NCBI RefSeq assembly: GCF_002878395.1
Contig: NC_061119.1
Coordinates: 40,712,641-40,776,640, forward strand
Source: Capsicum annuum
Taxonomy: Eukaryota; Streptophyta; Magnoliopsida; Solanales; Solanaceae
Direction of reading: 5' to 3'
Length of the DNA stretch: 64,000 nt
Shown: in pieces, positions 1 through 12,400 of the stretch
How the letters are laid out: the number at the start of each line of letters is the position of its first letter
Position numbering within the stretch: position 1 is the stretch's first letter
Program-made: the position numbers and the translations under genes
The notes under the pieces: model-generated
Seen by the model: only the letters and a program-made list of their open reading frames with translations
Databases searched by the model: none
Told to the model about the DNA's origin: nothing

Positions 1-144
1 CAATCTAAATAGCTGATCCCAAAGATTGGTATCATTCATTTGTATCTTAAAAATTGCATAAAAGATATTTCTAAAAAGCCACATCCTTTCTCGTCTATCT
101 GAAAGTTGTCAAATCTCTGAGGAAATGAAAGGTTGCACTTATTA
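1..144 (+). other. Left flank of gypsy G1, probably C1 pol-env spacer
   Basis: No coding capacity is visible. It ends exactly where the LTR of G1 begins, and the last five bases (TATTA, 140-144) nearly match the five bases after the far end of G1 (TATTG, 17932-17936). That makes it the other side of the G1 insertion site. It should therefore belong to the same copia element (C1) whose envelope-like region resumes at 17932. The assignment is by position only; no protein motif supports it. Confidence 0.35.
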
Positions 145-2089
145 TGTAAGACCATTAAAATTTAGATCAACTTATGTTTGACCTTCCCATGTTCATAATA
201 TATATTTTGTCTTGAATTACATTTAGGGATGTTAAAAGAGTAATTTGGGAAAGTTTTGGAATTTTTAGAAAGGGTTTGGGGTAATTTTGGAACTTCAAGG
301 CAATGAGCCTCTGTATTATCGTCGTATCAAGGAGGCTACCCTCTGCGATATTATCATGGCAAGGAGGATAGTCTCCGTGATATTGGCGGGCCACGCCAAG
401 GGTTAATTTTTTTCCAGTCTTATTATTATTCAGTTGAGGTGAGGAGCTTTTGGTCATTTCACCTTTTCTACGACTTTTAAATAAAAAATAGTCCCATTCT
501 CATCAGTTTTCCAAGGTTAAATCCCCCTATTTCATTCTCAAACACATAACCCAAGAACATTTAAGGGTCTTATTGTGCATTAATCATTCGGGCTCCAAAC
601 TTCAAATTGATTATAAATTCTTGTGTGTTTAAGGCATGTATCTCTTTCCTAAATTGATTTTGTATGAGAGCATGTATTTAATTACTATTCATGTGATTTA
701 ATTATTGGGTTTTGAATATGAGTTAAGGGTTTTGGAATTGTTATTACATGAATTGAATTTTCATGGTTTTAAATTGATTGTTTATGCTTTATTCTCATGA
801 TTTTGAACTAAATAAATGAATGGGTGTGAAAATTGGAATGGGGAACATGGGTTTCCCCAAATTTAATGGTTTGGAATTAGCTTTAACCTTAACCCAACTT
901 ATGAAATTGATTGGAAACATGGATATATATATAAATTACTCCACTTTTGAAACTTTGCTTACATAAAAGGTTAATGAAACATAAGTTGTTTTTGAAAGGC
1001 CTTGGTGGCTAATTGGAAACCTTAGAGTCAATTGGGCTAATTAGTTTTGGAATGACATAAATAGAATGGGCTTGCAAGATTAAACTTTATTTGGTATGAA
1101 GATACCAACGGTAAATGCCTAATATAAAGACTCCTTAGTTAATAAATGAGAATATGGGTAAATGGTTTTAATTTGGACTTAAAGGGGGTTGGGTAAATGG
1201 TTTTAATTTGGGCTTAAAGAGGGGTTTTGTAGCTCGCAATAAAAGGTGGAGTCCTGGGGCCATTGATACTAAAAACCATATTTTCCAGCGTGGGTGTTTT
1301 TAGGATTACGTGCATGAGTCATACTTTCATTTATATATTTAGAATGGTTGAAGCATCAATGGTTTTGGACCTTTCTATATTTCTCTAGTTTATGCGACTT
1401 AGATGCACTGGGGCCCTTCCGGTAGGGGGAGCTGGAACCATATAGCTCGTGGGTGTTTTTAGGATGGTTAGAGCTACACAGTCCAGGTTAATGGTTATAA
1501 ATCTCATGCTTAAACCTTGTTTCCTATCCCGACATCTTATATATATATGTATATATGAATGTGTGCATGTGGTTTTGACTGATTTTGGATATGACATTAT
1601 TTTATCCCTTATCTGAGTTACATGTTAGTGCTCACCCCACCAACACTCCTATGACACTACATTATTTCATAATGTAGGATCCAAAGACACTTCTTTTACC
1701 CTTGTGCAGCATTAGGTAGAATAGCACTACTGTCAAGTTTTTGTGAAGTGGTGAGCCTCCATCCTTCGTAAAGCTTTATCATTTCCGTATTCTTTTATTT
1801 TGACCCAGTACTTTTGGATTCTTTTGGTCATAGTCAGGAGCATGTCACGACCTTTTTGGTATTTTAGTTTTAGAGACTATTATGGACACATATGGGTTGG
1901 TTGGTTATTATTTTTACTCTTAGTTTTAGTGAATCATTCATTCATTTTCTTATTTCTATTTTTTTGAATTTCACATTGTTGTTATTATTATTATTATTAT
2001 GCTCATAAGGTTCGGTGAATGGGGTGGTCTCCAGTCCATTATGGGCTTGAGATGCCCCTCATGGCTAGGCCTTGATTTGGGTCATGACA
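145..2089 (+). repeat. 5' LTR of gypsy G1
   Basis: It starts TGTAAGACC and ends GTCATGACA, and a primer site follows four bases later. From about 305 it aligns by eye with 16407-17931; both copies share the GCGATATTGGC-type stretch near 380 and 16485 and the CATAATGTA stretch near 1670 and 17480. It holds a short (TTA)n near 1983-2001 and a TA-rich tract near 1540. It is longer than the 3' copy because about 260 bases near 1000-1260 are absent there. Confidence 0.7.
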
Positions 2090-2093
2090 AGCT

Positions 2094-2105
2094 TGGTATC
2101 AGAGC
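2094..2105 (+). other. Primer binding site of G1 (initiator tRNA-Met type)
   Basis: TGGTATCAGAGC lies four bases after the LTR end. It is the standard initiator-Met primer site of plant gypsy and copia elements, is intact here, and fixes both element orientation and the LTR boundary. Confidence 0.85.
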
Positions 2106-2299
2106 ATGGTTTAGAGTCACCGAGTATCCACAAAGTCATGTAAAGTAGATTTCTTTTTGTGAGTGTATAGCGCACCAACTTATAAGGAGAAGGCTACATG
2201 ATATTTAGGAATGTTTCCTCTTCTTGTGATCTATGTTTGAGCTATAGAGTTTAGAGTTATGAAACCTCTCTAACATTCAGCTTCCTCGTATTTCAGATC

Positions 2300-3660
2300 A
2301 TGCCTCCCTGAAGATCTGATGTTCGTAGAAACTCTGCTGGGAACTTTGTCCTACCTGAGGATAATGTGGAAGGGACTCTCCCGATACATAGAGTGAAAAC
2401 TTGATCTAGGGTCCTTGCTCCTAATTATGCTGATTTATGTGAAGTTCCACCTATCCCTACTAATCCTCCTCGGGCTTTTTGGGGTGGTGATGCTTATGAT
2501 CAGCCACCTCAGGGAGACATCTCTAATATATAGTTTCATCAGTCTATTTATTTGCTTATTCAGTTGGTGATATCTCAGTCTCATTCTTTTGGTTCTGTTG
2601 GTTTTGTTGCTCTTTCATCTGAGATCACTTGAGTTGAGGTTGAATTCTCTGACCTTTATAGGCTCTAAGGTTGAGAAGGATCCATAGGGGTTCATTGATA
2701 AGATAGAGAAGATCTTTAGGGTTGTGCATGTTACTGGTGTAGAGAGTGTAGATTTTTTTGTATCTTAGCTAAAGGATGTAGCTTATCAATGGTATGAGAA
2801 GTGAGAAGCTACGAGGGGGGATGATGCCAACCAGATTATATGGGATAACTTTACTAATGCCTTTCTTGATCACTTCTTCCCTTAGGAGTTGAGAAAAGCT
2901 AAGGCTAAGGAGCTTGTTAATCTGAAATAAGGAAATATGAGTGTGAAAGAGTGTGTATTAAAATTTTAGTAGTTGGCTCAATATGCTCTTGAGTTGGTGT
3001 CTAGTCAGAGATCCAAGATGAGCAAGTATGCTTTTGGGTAATCTCGTGACATGGTATTAGAGTGTAAGGCTGTAATATGGAAAAATGATATAGACATCTC
3101 CAGTATTATAGTTTATATGCAGTAGGTAGAGAATAAAAAAAGAAATAAGTAGAGATTGGAGAGAGACAGAACAAAGAAGTCAAGTATTCATAGATAGAGA
3201 GGGGTTAGCAGAATAGTGGAAAGGATGGTAGACAGTTGAACAAGAATAAGAATTGTGGAAATTCATATTCGTCTGCTAGTGCTCCTTATCCTAATCCTTT
3301 GGGTGATTGTCATTTCCAGGCTAACACTGGTTTTGAGGCACAAGGTGCTCAATCTCAGGCTAGTGGAGCTCAGTCAGCCGCACCTTATCCTTATTGTCAA
3401 TTTTGTGGGTAGCTTCACCATGGTTATTATGAGGAGGGGAGGAATTGGTGTTATAATTGTGTTTAGATTGGTCACATCCAGCAGGATTGTCCTTCAGCCA
3501 AGGTTTCTACTGGGCTAACAAAGTTTTGGTTGCCATATCTTCAGCTTCTGCACCAAAGGGTGCTACTTTTGGTACCGGAACCGATCAAAATCATCTTTAT
3601 GCTCTTGACATACATCAGGAATCTAAGGCATCTCCTGATGTTATCACGTGTATATTATAG
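2300..3660 (+). pseudogene. Decayed gag of gypsy G1
   Basis: Capsid/nucleocapsid gene relic. An ATG at 2300 opens MPP and is followed at once by a stop; further stops occur throughout. Near 2930-3060 the reading frame still resembles the retrotransposon gag core, as in G2 and G3. Near 3449-3493 there is a CCHC zinc knuckle (CYNC, then H and C) interrupted by one stop codon. The frame needs several shifts, so no Gag can be made. Assignment rests on order after the primer site and on the knuckle. Confidence 0.65.
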
Positions 3661-4903
3661 CTTTTCTCTTGTGATGTTTATTACTTGTTTGATATGGGTT
3701 CCACCTTTTCTTATGTGACCCCTTATTTGGTTGTGCATTTTGTTTTTGGTCCTAAAAGTATTTACAACCCCTTTTATATGTCTACTCTGGTGGGTGATTC
3801 TATAGTGGCTAGAAAAATCTATTGGGGTTGTATAGTGTTAATCATTCATAGAGAGACATTGTTGGATTTGATAGTATTGGTATACTAGATTTTAATGCTA
3901 TTTTAGGGATGGAATGGCTTCATTTGTGCTACATTTCTCTAAATTGTAAGACTCAAAAGGTCAGTTTCCAATTTCCTAATGAACCAGTAATTGAATGGGA
4001 GAGAAGTTCCTTAGTACCCAAAAGGAGGTTTATTTCTTATCTTAGAGCCTAGAAATTGATCTCTAGAGGGTGTAGTATCATCTTGTTTGGGTTAATGATT
4101 CTGACTCTGAAAGTCCTTCATTGCAATTTGTCCCTGTGGTTAATGAGTTTCCTGAAGTATTTTCTAATGATCTTCTTAGAATTCCTCCCGACAGGGAAAT
4201 AAATTTTAGGATTGATCTTTTAATAGACACTCATTCTATTTCCTTTCCTCCATAAAGAATGGCTCCGACTCAATTAAAGGAGCTAATGGAGCATCTAAAA
4301 GATATTTTTTATAAGGGATTCATTCATCCTAGTGTTTCTCTGTGGGTGCTCCATTAGTTTTTGTGTGAAAGAAAGATGGGTTTCCTTGGATGTGTATAGA
4401 CTACCGTCAGTTGAATAAGGTGACAGTGAAGAATAAGTATCCACTTCCTAGGATTGATGACTTTTTTTATCAGCTTTAGGGTGCTAGATGCTTCTCTAAT
4501 ATTGATCTTCATTTGGGATATCATTAGCTGAAAATTAGGGAAGATGATAGTCCCAAGATTGCTTTTCGAACCCGGTATGGTCACTATGAGTTTTTGGTTA
4601 GCTCATTTGGGTTGACTAATGCCCCAGTTGCTTTTATGGACCTTATGAATTGGGTATTTAGGTAGTTTCATGATTTATTCATGATCTATTCATGATAGTC
4701 TTTCTTGATGATATCATGGTGTATTCTAAGAGTAGGGAGGATCATGCTAATCACCTCGAATTTATATTGCAGACTCTTAAGGATCAAAAGTTTTATGGTA
4801 AATATCTAAGTGTAAGTTTTGGTTGAATGCTGTGACTTTTCTTGGTCATGTTGTTTCTAGTGAGGGAATTAAGGTGGATCCGCAAAATGTAGAGATAGTG
4901 AAT
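3661..4903 (+). pseudogene. Decayed protease and reverse transcriptase of gypsy G1, truncated
   Basis: Near 3690 the protease site reads FDMGSTFSYVTP, with Met where Ser or Thr is usual in the D-S/T-G aspartic protease motif. From about 4190 the reverse transcriptase begins (PPDREINFRIDLL); its catalytic box survives as FLDDIMVYS near 4701-4727. Stops and frameshifts are frequent between these points. The gene ends abruptly at 4903, soon after the stretch FLGHVVSSEGIKVDP, where the minus-strand LTR of GR begins. RNase H, integrase and chromodomain of this element are not found elsewhere in the window. Confidence 0.75.
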
Positions 4904-7609
4904 TGTAACACCCCAATTTTCTGAACCGGAATGGTACACGGTGCTTATGACCCCGAAGGACCACAAGCTAACCCATGACTAATATCTGTACCTATACACT
5001 GTATAATATACTTGTAAAATGCAGAAAACATGAACAATAGGCCATAAGGTTCAACTGAATAAAGAAACTGTCAAAACATGACATCCATGTGGGTAGCAAA
5101 TACCCAAAACAACTAAATTTGAATACTAAATCTGAAAACCCCTAAGTACTGTCTAAATAAGGAGTTGAGGGAACATGTTTCCAACTAACTCCATAAACTG
5201 AAAACTAACTAAATTAATAAATGAATAAATTAAGTAATATCGTCTTCGAATGAAGAGGACTCATTGTAACTCTATGTGCTGAATGCTACTGCTACTGCTG
5301 GTCTGGAACTCGTGTCTCTGAACCTATGGTGTAACATGAAAAGAAAGCACCATAGCGTAAATACGTTAGTACAACTGGAGTACTGACTATACGAGTGAGG
5401 TAGGCTAAAGCGAAGGGTTTACATGCATGAATAATACTAATTGACTGACTGATATGAACGCAAGAGTGCAAACATACATACATAGTAACTGAGATCGTGA
5501 GTACATGATTACTAAATCTGTCCGCTAATACATAGCTGAAACTGTAGTTCTGATAACATGAACGACTGTTTCTAACAGTCCTGAATCTAGTGGAACTTTC
5601 TGAGTCCCGTGCTATAACTGAATTTGGCTGTATCTAACAGTCCTGGTATACTAATATCTGAAGAACTGTCTTAGTTCTTTTACTGAGACTGATGCTAAAA
5701 CTGTGGGAGGTAGTTGTATAACCGACATGCCCCATGTATGCTAAAGTAGCTGACCTGGGGTCCAATCGTTACCCTGATTAGAAGGGTGTCAATACCATGT
5801 CACGAGTAAAGACATGCTGTGAGTGACCCTCAAATCCGGCATTGTCCCCAAAAGAGAACGGCGGATGTCCGCCCCATCAACCCTTCAGCCGGCATTTTTG
5901 AAGTCTGAACCTATGTTGGCTACATAGTTCTGAAATACAAGGATTGCTTGTAAAAATCACACCTTCATCTGAAGCAGGTGAGTTCCCATCCTTAGGTTTG
6001 CTCGATGTTAACTCCTACTCCCATCTGAAGAGACTGAACATGATTTAACTGACTATACATGAACTGGGTTTACTAAATTTCCATTGACTGACGGAATAAT
6101 ACTGATAACTAACAGAGATCATGAGGTTTCTAAGGTTTCCTGAGTCACATGACTGACTGAATTCTATGAAACGTGGCTTAACTGAAGATATCATGACAAC
6201 ATGACATGGATCTAGGCACACAACTATAGTTTTGGGTACGAATACCCCCAGGACTCGATAGAAGAAAACTGACACACATGACATGACTTGATCACATGAT
6301 ATGAGTCCACAATTCATAATATCATAAGTAAGGGATAATGTGCTTTATGAGTCTATTCAACATCTCAAACATGGTAGGGAAAGCATGGATACATTTCGTG
6401 TACATGTTTTATAATTCCATTATCACACATGCTTCATACCACAACAATAGCAACACATACATAGCATGGAATTCACATTGAGTGTATAGCTAATATGGAC
6501 TTGTCATTTAGATATCATAGAATCATGTAAATATCAACTTCTAGAATCCTAGACATTTTAACAAACACCTTGCATGCACACCTTGGTTATAGGTTTTCTC
6601 AACAAATATTAATCATCTTGAACTACCTAATTTTATGGGTTTTAACCACAACACGCATACTTCATGGAAATTATCTTAAAATAATATTTTGAAGTTTAAA
6701 CAATGGTCATTGACATGAACAACATCACATAGCAACAAGGAAATAAAAGTTTCTCATTTAAAATCATGGTTCTTGAACTCTATGAACTAAAGGGGACCAT
6801 AGATGAACACCATGCATACCTGACTCAAGGTTCTTGATGTTTTTGAACTGGAAGAATTTGAAATCCTTTGATTCTTGAAGAAGATTGAGTCTTGGTCTTG
6901 AAGATTTAATTTAGGGAGAATCCCTAGTTGTTGTTTGTGAAATAAAAGTGAGCAAAATGGCTGAATTCGGACTTATCTGGGTATATATAGGCGGGTGATA
7001 AGTGACCAAAATACCCCTGTTAAAATAACCTGGAAATATGTTGAACGTGGCATGTGACGGTCCAACTGGCGGTCCGTCAGACTCCTGGTAGACCGTCATT
7101 CAGCCCATCAGACGTGGACCAGAAATGGGCTTCACTGGATAAGGGTTTACGACCTGGCTGATGGTACATCACAACTTTGACGGTCTGTCAACTCGTCCAT
7201 CAGTCCTTATCCAGAACATGGCTTAACTGGTATGGCTTTGACGGTCCAAGTGGTGGTCCGTTACTAAGTTGATGGTTCGTCAACTTTGCCGTTAGGCCTT
7301 AAATAGAATGGGACCTTTCTGTCGTGGAAGTGACGGTCCAAGTGGTGGTTCATCACAATTTTGACGGTCTGCCAACTGGGTCGTCGCACCTGGGCGATTA
7401 TGACTGTTCCGAGTAAAATGTCTATAACTCCATCGTCTGATGTCAGATTTTGACGAAATTGGTGATGTTGGAAAGCCAACTTAATTTCCCACGTGATAGA
7501 AAGTGAAAATCTCAAAAATACTGCATGTACATAAATAGATTTGCATTTCAAAGTAAATCCTAGCATTCTTGAGATGATTTCTAGCTAGGAAAAAGACACG
7601 AGTATTACA
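4904..7609 (-). repeat. 3' LTR of minus-strand gypsy GR
   Basis: The plus strand starts TGTAACACC and ends GTATTACA, giving TG...CA termini. On the minus strand it starts TGTAATACTCG just after a decayed polypurine stretch near 7610-7625. The 2706-bp length is in the range of the other gypsy LTRs here. Scattered small frames inside it are not credible genes. Near 7040-7400 there are repeated short stretches of the form GACGGTCCAAGTGG/GGTCCGTCA, a local degenerate repeat. Confidence 0.7.
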
Positions 7610-7929
7610 ATATCTCTCGTTTGAGAACATTCTTCCTCGAATGAAACTGACTGGGAGGGGAAATAATGATCTAAACATTAATAGCTGGAATATGATCTCA
7701 TGACTGACAAACTGTACATAGCATACTGATCATGCATATCTGATGCATGGATAACTGATACATAAATACGTAATTGAGCAATCTGATAAACTGAGTTTCT
7801 CAAGGTGAGAATGCATAGCTGATGCATGATTATATACTGTACCAACACATGAAAAACATGTCTGAGTATGCAATAGCAATAGATACCAAGTTTATACTGA
7901 ATGCTGAACATGAAACTGAATAAGCTTAA
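7610..7929 (-). other. 3' untranslated region of GR
   Basis: This lies between the pol end and the LTR. On the minus strand the last part reads TTCATTCGAGGAAGAATG, matching CATTCGAGGATGAATG just before the polypurine tract of G3 near 36052. The polypurine tract itself is eroded. No gene is seen. Confidence 0.55.
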
Positions 7930-8350
7930 GAAGGACTGTTACCTTGAGCTTGATGTGAATTGGCGGAGAAAAGGTGAGGGTACTTGGTATGCATATCTGC
8001 TTCTGTTTCCCAAGTAGCTCCCTCATGAGAATGATTTTATAAAGAACTTTGACTATAGGGACTTCTTTGTTCCTCAATCGACGAGTCTAATAGTCTAAGA
8101 TTTCAACTGAAATCTCTTCATAAGAGAGGCTATTTTGAATGTCACTGCTCGGAATAGGGACTACAACTGTTGGGTCACCTATGCACTTCTTGAGCAAAGA
8201 GATATGGAAGACTGGATGGAATGAGGCTAGATCTGAAGGCAATTCGAGCTCATAAGCTACCTTGCCGAAGCGACTGAGAATCCTGAAGGGACTGACATAG
8301 CCCCAGGACTATTTTTGGATTGATTTTGGTGTTCCCTTGATTGTCCCATA
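7930..8350 (-). pseudogene. C-terminal pol (integrase tail and chromodomain) of GR
   Basis: Read on the minus strand it translates to [19 protein letters not shown] and then [17 protein letters not shown], followed by [14 protein letters not shown] and RRLRNKEVPIVKV. These are the integrase C-terminal segment and chromodomain start of Tekay/Del-type chromoviruses; G2 and G3 carry the same segments. One stop falls in the chromodomain (DY*) and a frameshift precedes the end near 8040. Upstream pol is missing; homology is barely traceable beyond 8310. Confidence 0.8.
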
Positions 8351-9169
8351 TCACCAGTTTAGTGGATCCACACAACCATTGTTAGTACCCATGGCATGGT
8401 ACTGACACCCTTTCAACTAGGGTTATAGGTTGGACCCCAAATAGCTCAGATTGGGGCATGTCGATTAGACGATACCTCCCACAGTCTTCGTTCATTATTT
8501 AGTTTCAGGTTTGCTTGACCATAGCATATAGTTATCATTTATTCGGTTATCAAATTTTAGTTTACAAACTATTTCAGAATCATGTTATATGCTTGGTCAT
8601 GCTTTCTTAGATTTTACAGCTTTCACGTATTTATATTCAGTAATCTCATGCTATTCCACCAGACTTTACTTTATTCACATAACCCATGCATTTTAGCCTA
8701 ACCTCATATCTTATACTAGTGCATTCAAAGTACTAATTGCATACTCATTTCTTGTGCTATGATGTTTAATATCATAGGCTCGAACGCTTAGTTTCCTAAT
8801 CGCGCTTAGACAGTTTAGCTTATCAGCAACAGTAGCAGTGGTGATTCCTCATAGCTAGTCGGAGTTAGTTGGGGACTTGTCCCATCAACTCCTCAGTTAG
8901 TTGAGGCTTTTAAACATTTTAGACAGTTAGCTAGTTTATCAGTTATATTAGTCAGATTTTAGTATTTTTGCATATGTTTTAGATTTATGAATTCAGATGT
9001 ATTGTTTTTAGTATTTAAACCTTATGGTGTATTCAGTGGATTTCTGCACAAGTCTTTTATTCTCATTTTTACTCGATGCTCACAGCAGGTACCATCTAAT
9101 AGGTTAGTTTGTTGTCACTTGTGATTGTAAGCACCATTTTCATGACTAGGGGTAGCCTCAAATCATGAC
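8351..9169 (+). repeat. 5' LTR of G2, truncated
   Basis: It aligns by eye with 15527-16406, from TTAGTGGATCCAC to CATGACA. The first 1.34 kb of this LTR is missing. A stretch of about 55 bases around 16040-16095 of the 3' copy is absent here. Shared blocks include TTATATGCTTGGTCATGC and CTATGATGTTTAATATCATA. Confidence 0.75.
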
Positions 9170-9172
9170 AAA

Positions 9173-9186
9173 ACTTTGTATAAGAG
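9173..9186 (+). other. Eroded primer binding site of G2
   Basis: ACTTTGTATAAGAGC stands where ACTTGGTATCAGAGC is expected, a few bases after the LTR end. Two to three substitutions are enough to disable tRNA priming. Confidence 0.6.
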
Positions 9187-9391
9187 CCTAAGGTTTTACA
9201 GTGTCTTAGAGAGTCTGAAAGCCGCATTGAGGAGTCTTTTGCATGGATGTGAAGCTCGCCACACTTATGGACAAGAGTCTATGAGATGTTTTAGGAAAAG
9301 TTTCCCTTCTTTTAGTGTTCATATCATACGAAAGTGCATGAGCTCAATTTAAACGCTCTTTCTAATTCATTCTTTCTTCTATTTACAGAAA

Positions 9392-10560
9392 ATGCCTCGT
9401 AGAAAGAACAACGAAAAAAGAAACAAAAATCATCCCATACCTTTGCCTATTCAGGAAAATCCCCTAAATGAGCATGTCTCTCATGCCATGTTCAGAGCTG
9501 CCTTCACTAATTTAGCTCACTCATTAGCAGCTGAAAACAACTATCAGGCTGTTTTCCAGCCAATCTAATGGCTAATACAACTGCAGATAGGATTTGGGAC
9601 TTCACCTAAATGAACCCTCCTCAATTTTTGGGATCCAAGTATGATGAGGATCCGCAGGAGTTCCTTGATATGGTTCAAAAGGTGAATAATGTTATGGGTG
9701 TTACGTCTAGTGAAAGTGCAGGGTTGGTTGCTTACCAGTTGCAGGATATAGCTCACATATGGTATAAGCAGTGAAAGGAGGATAAAGGCGCAGATGTAGG
9801 GCCTATAGAATGGGAGAAATTTTCCATGGCCTTCTTAGAAAAATTCTTCCCTTGGATTTGAGGGAAGCTAAGGTGTAGAAGTCTATAAATTTGAAATAGG
9901 ATAGTATGAGTGTGAATGAGTATTTGCTTAAGCTTACTTAGTTGGCCAGGTATGCTCCTAATGTGGTGTCGGATAATAGGTCTAGAATTAGTAAGTTTGT
10001 CTTTGGTGAAGCTGAGAGTGTGGTCAAGGGGTGTAGGAATGCTATGTTGATTAAGGAGATGGACTAGTCTAGGCTTATGGTTCATGCTCAGCAGATTAAG
10101 GAGGAAAAGGTTAAGGAGAAAAAAAAATATAATAAGAGGGCTAGGATAAGTAGCTTTAATTTTTCACAGCTGGGGTCAAAGGGTGGTATCCATCCTCAAA
10201 TCCATCAGAAATCCTCAGCCCCAACTCTATTTTTATCTAGTGTGCCAGTGCCAATGTTCAGAAATGATAATAGGGATAGAGCGCCAAGATAAAAGTCCCA
10301 GGGCAGTGTAAACAATGGCTGTACTAATCCTCTTTGCAAGAAATATGGTAGAAACCATCTAGGTGTGTTTAGGGTTGGTAGTGATGTGTGTTTTGGGTGT
10401 GGTAAGCCAGGCCACAGAATCATAAAATGTCCTAAATTTGGTCTGCTAAGTTAGCATAGTCGTCCTTCAGCTCCAGCAGGATGTCTGATTCAGCTGGGCG
10501 CTACATCCAATGCCACCAGTGAACAGCTCCAAAATAGGCTGTATGTACTCTAGTCCCGAT
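9392..10560 (+). pseudogene. Decayed gag of gypsy G2
   Basis: The ATG at 9392 opens MPRRKNNEKRNKNHPIP and stays open for about 58 codons before a stop. The gag core follows in shifted frames; the DNA near 9640-9780 encodes FLDMVQKVNNVMGVTS and then AHIWYKQ. From 10077 an open stretch begins MVHAQQIKEEKVKEKKK, the basic region before the nucleocapsid. The zinc knuckle CFGCGKPGHRIIKC is intact at 10389-10430. Stops and frameshifts prevent a full Gag. Confidence 0.8.
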
Positions 10561-12400
10561 AAGATCAGAAAAGTTCTCCTGATATTGTTATGGGTATGTT
10601 TTAGGTCTGTCATCTTCATGTTTATGCTTTGTTAGATCCTGGAGCTTCACTTTCTTTTGTGACCCCCTATATTGTTGTTAATTTTGGTGTCATTCCTAAA
10701 ACTTTAATAGAGCCTTTTTCAATGTCTACCCCAATGAGTAAATCTATTATTGCCGAGTGGGTATACATAAAATGCCCGATTATAGTATCCCAGAAAACTA
10801 CTTCAATAGACCTTGTGGAGTTAGAAATGGCTGATTTTGATGTCATTCTTGGCAAGGATTAGCTACACTCATGTTATGCTTCAATTGATTGTAGAAATAG
10901 AGTTGTTCATTTTCAGTTTCCAAATGAACCAGTTCTTGAATTAAGGGGTAGTACTTTAGAACTTAGGGGTCAGATTGTTTCATATCTTATAGCGAGAAAA
11001 ATAATATCCAAGGGGTGCATTTACCATCTTGTTTGAGTCAAAGACTCTAATTCTTTGACTCCCAGTCTCGAGTCAGTTTTAGTAGTGAAGGAATTTCCAG
11101 ATGTGTTCCCTGAAGATCTTCCTAGAGTTTCTCCCAAAAGGGAAATTAACTTCAGAATAGACCTTCTTTCAGATACCCAGTCTATCTCTATTCCACCCTA
11201 CAGAATGGCTTTATCTATGCATGGGGAGTTAAAATAATAGTTGAAAGATATCCTAGATAAGGGATTCATTAGGCCCAAGTTCTCCCCATGGGACGCTCTA
11301 GTCCTTTTCGTGCGTAAGAAAGATGGTTTCCTTAGAGTGTGCATCGATTACCATCAGTTAAACAAAGTCACCATCAAGAATAAGTACCCACCTTCCAGAA
11401 TTAATGACTTGTCGATCAACTTTAAGGTGTCAGTTATTTCTCTAAGATTAACCTCAGATCCGGCTATCATCAGCTCAGAGTCAGAGAATGTGACATTCAA
11501 AAAATAGCTTTCAAAACTTGGTATGGTAACTTAGAATTTCTAGTTGTGTCTTTTAAACTAACGAATGCCCTAACAACCTTTATGAACTTGATGAACAGAG
11601 TGTTCAAGCAGTACTTGGACATGTTCGTTATAGTCTTTATTGATGATATTCTTGTCTGTTTCCGTAGTGAAAATGATCATGCAGACCACCTTAAAATTGT
11701 ATTGCAAACTCTTAGAGTCCATAAGTTGTTCGCCAAATTCAGTAAGTGCGAGTTTTGGCTAAGATCAGTAGTTTTTCTTGTCTATATTGACCCTTAAAAG
11801 ACCAAAGCAGTGAGAAGCTGACCCATACCCATCTCTTCATCAGATTTTAGGAGTTTCTTAGGTTTGGCTGACTATTATAGATGGTTTATTAAAAGGTTCT
11901 CATCTATCATATCCCTCATATCTTGATTGACTCAGAAGAAAATCAAGTTACAGTGGTCAGAGTCCTATGAGAAGAGTTTTCAGAAGTTGAAGACTCGACT
12001 CACCTCAACCCCAGTCTTGACATTGGCAGATGGTTTAGATGGGTTTGTTGTTTATTATAATGCTTCTAGAGTCAATCTAGTTTATGTGTTGATGTAGAGA
12101 GATAAGGTCATAGCTTATGCCTCTAAAAAGCCCAAAACCCATGAAATGAATTATCCTACCCATGATTTTGAGTTAGCATCCATTATTTTTGCCTTGAAAA
12201 TTTGGACGCATTATACATATAAGGTGCATATTGATATGTTCATAGATCACAAAAGCTTGCAGTAAGTATTTTCACAGAAAGATTTAAATCTCTATTAGAG
12301 AAGGTGGTTAGAGTTGTTGAAAGATTATAATATGAGTGTGTTATATCATCCGGGAAAGGCCAACATAGTAGAAGATGCCCTTAGTATATTGTCTATGGGT
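10561..12400 (+). pseudogene. Decayed protease, reverse transcriptase and RNase H of G2
   Basis: The protease starts near 10629 with [16 protein letters not shown], having Pro where Ser or Thr is usual in D-S/T-G. The linker and RT run in pieces: 11055-11237 (PDVFPEDLPRVSP), 11241-11507 ([16 protein letters not shown]) and 11546-11797 with catalytic FIDDILV near 11636. A frameshift near 11430 destroys the RT palm. RNase H near 12030-12260 reads FVVYYNAS where an acidic residue (YCDAS type) is usual, so an active-site Asp appears lost; HDFELASIIFALKIW and FIDHKSLQ follow. Not functional. Confidence 0.85.

Larger units (their letters stand above)
4904..8350 (-). mobile_element. Minus-strand gypsy remnant GR (3' LTR plus pol end)
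   Basis: A gypsy fragment in opposite orientation inserted in the reverse transcriptase of G1. On the minus strand it holds, in order, the end of pol with a chromodomain (about 8350-7930), a short 3' untranslated stretch, and a complete LTR (7609-4904). Its 5' four fifths are gone. The left edge is clean (TGTAACACC at 4904). The right edge is a ragged junction with G2's 5' LTR fragment. Confidence 0.75.

Noticed and set aside
167..457. Minus-strand 96-codon frame
   Set aside because: Lies in the G1 LTR and matches LTR sequence near 16400-16560; not a gene.
8351..9169. Solo LTR interpretation
   Set aside because: It is followed by an eroded primer site, gag and pol and has a matching 3' LTR, so it is the 5' LTR of G2.
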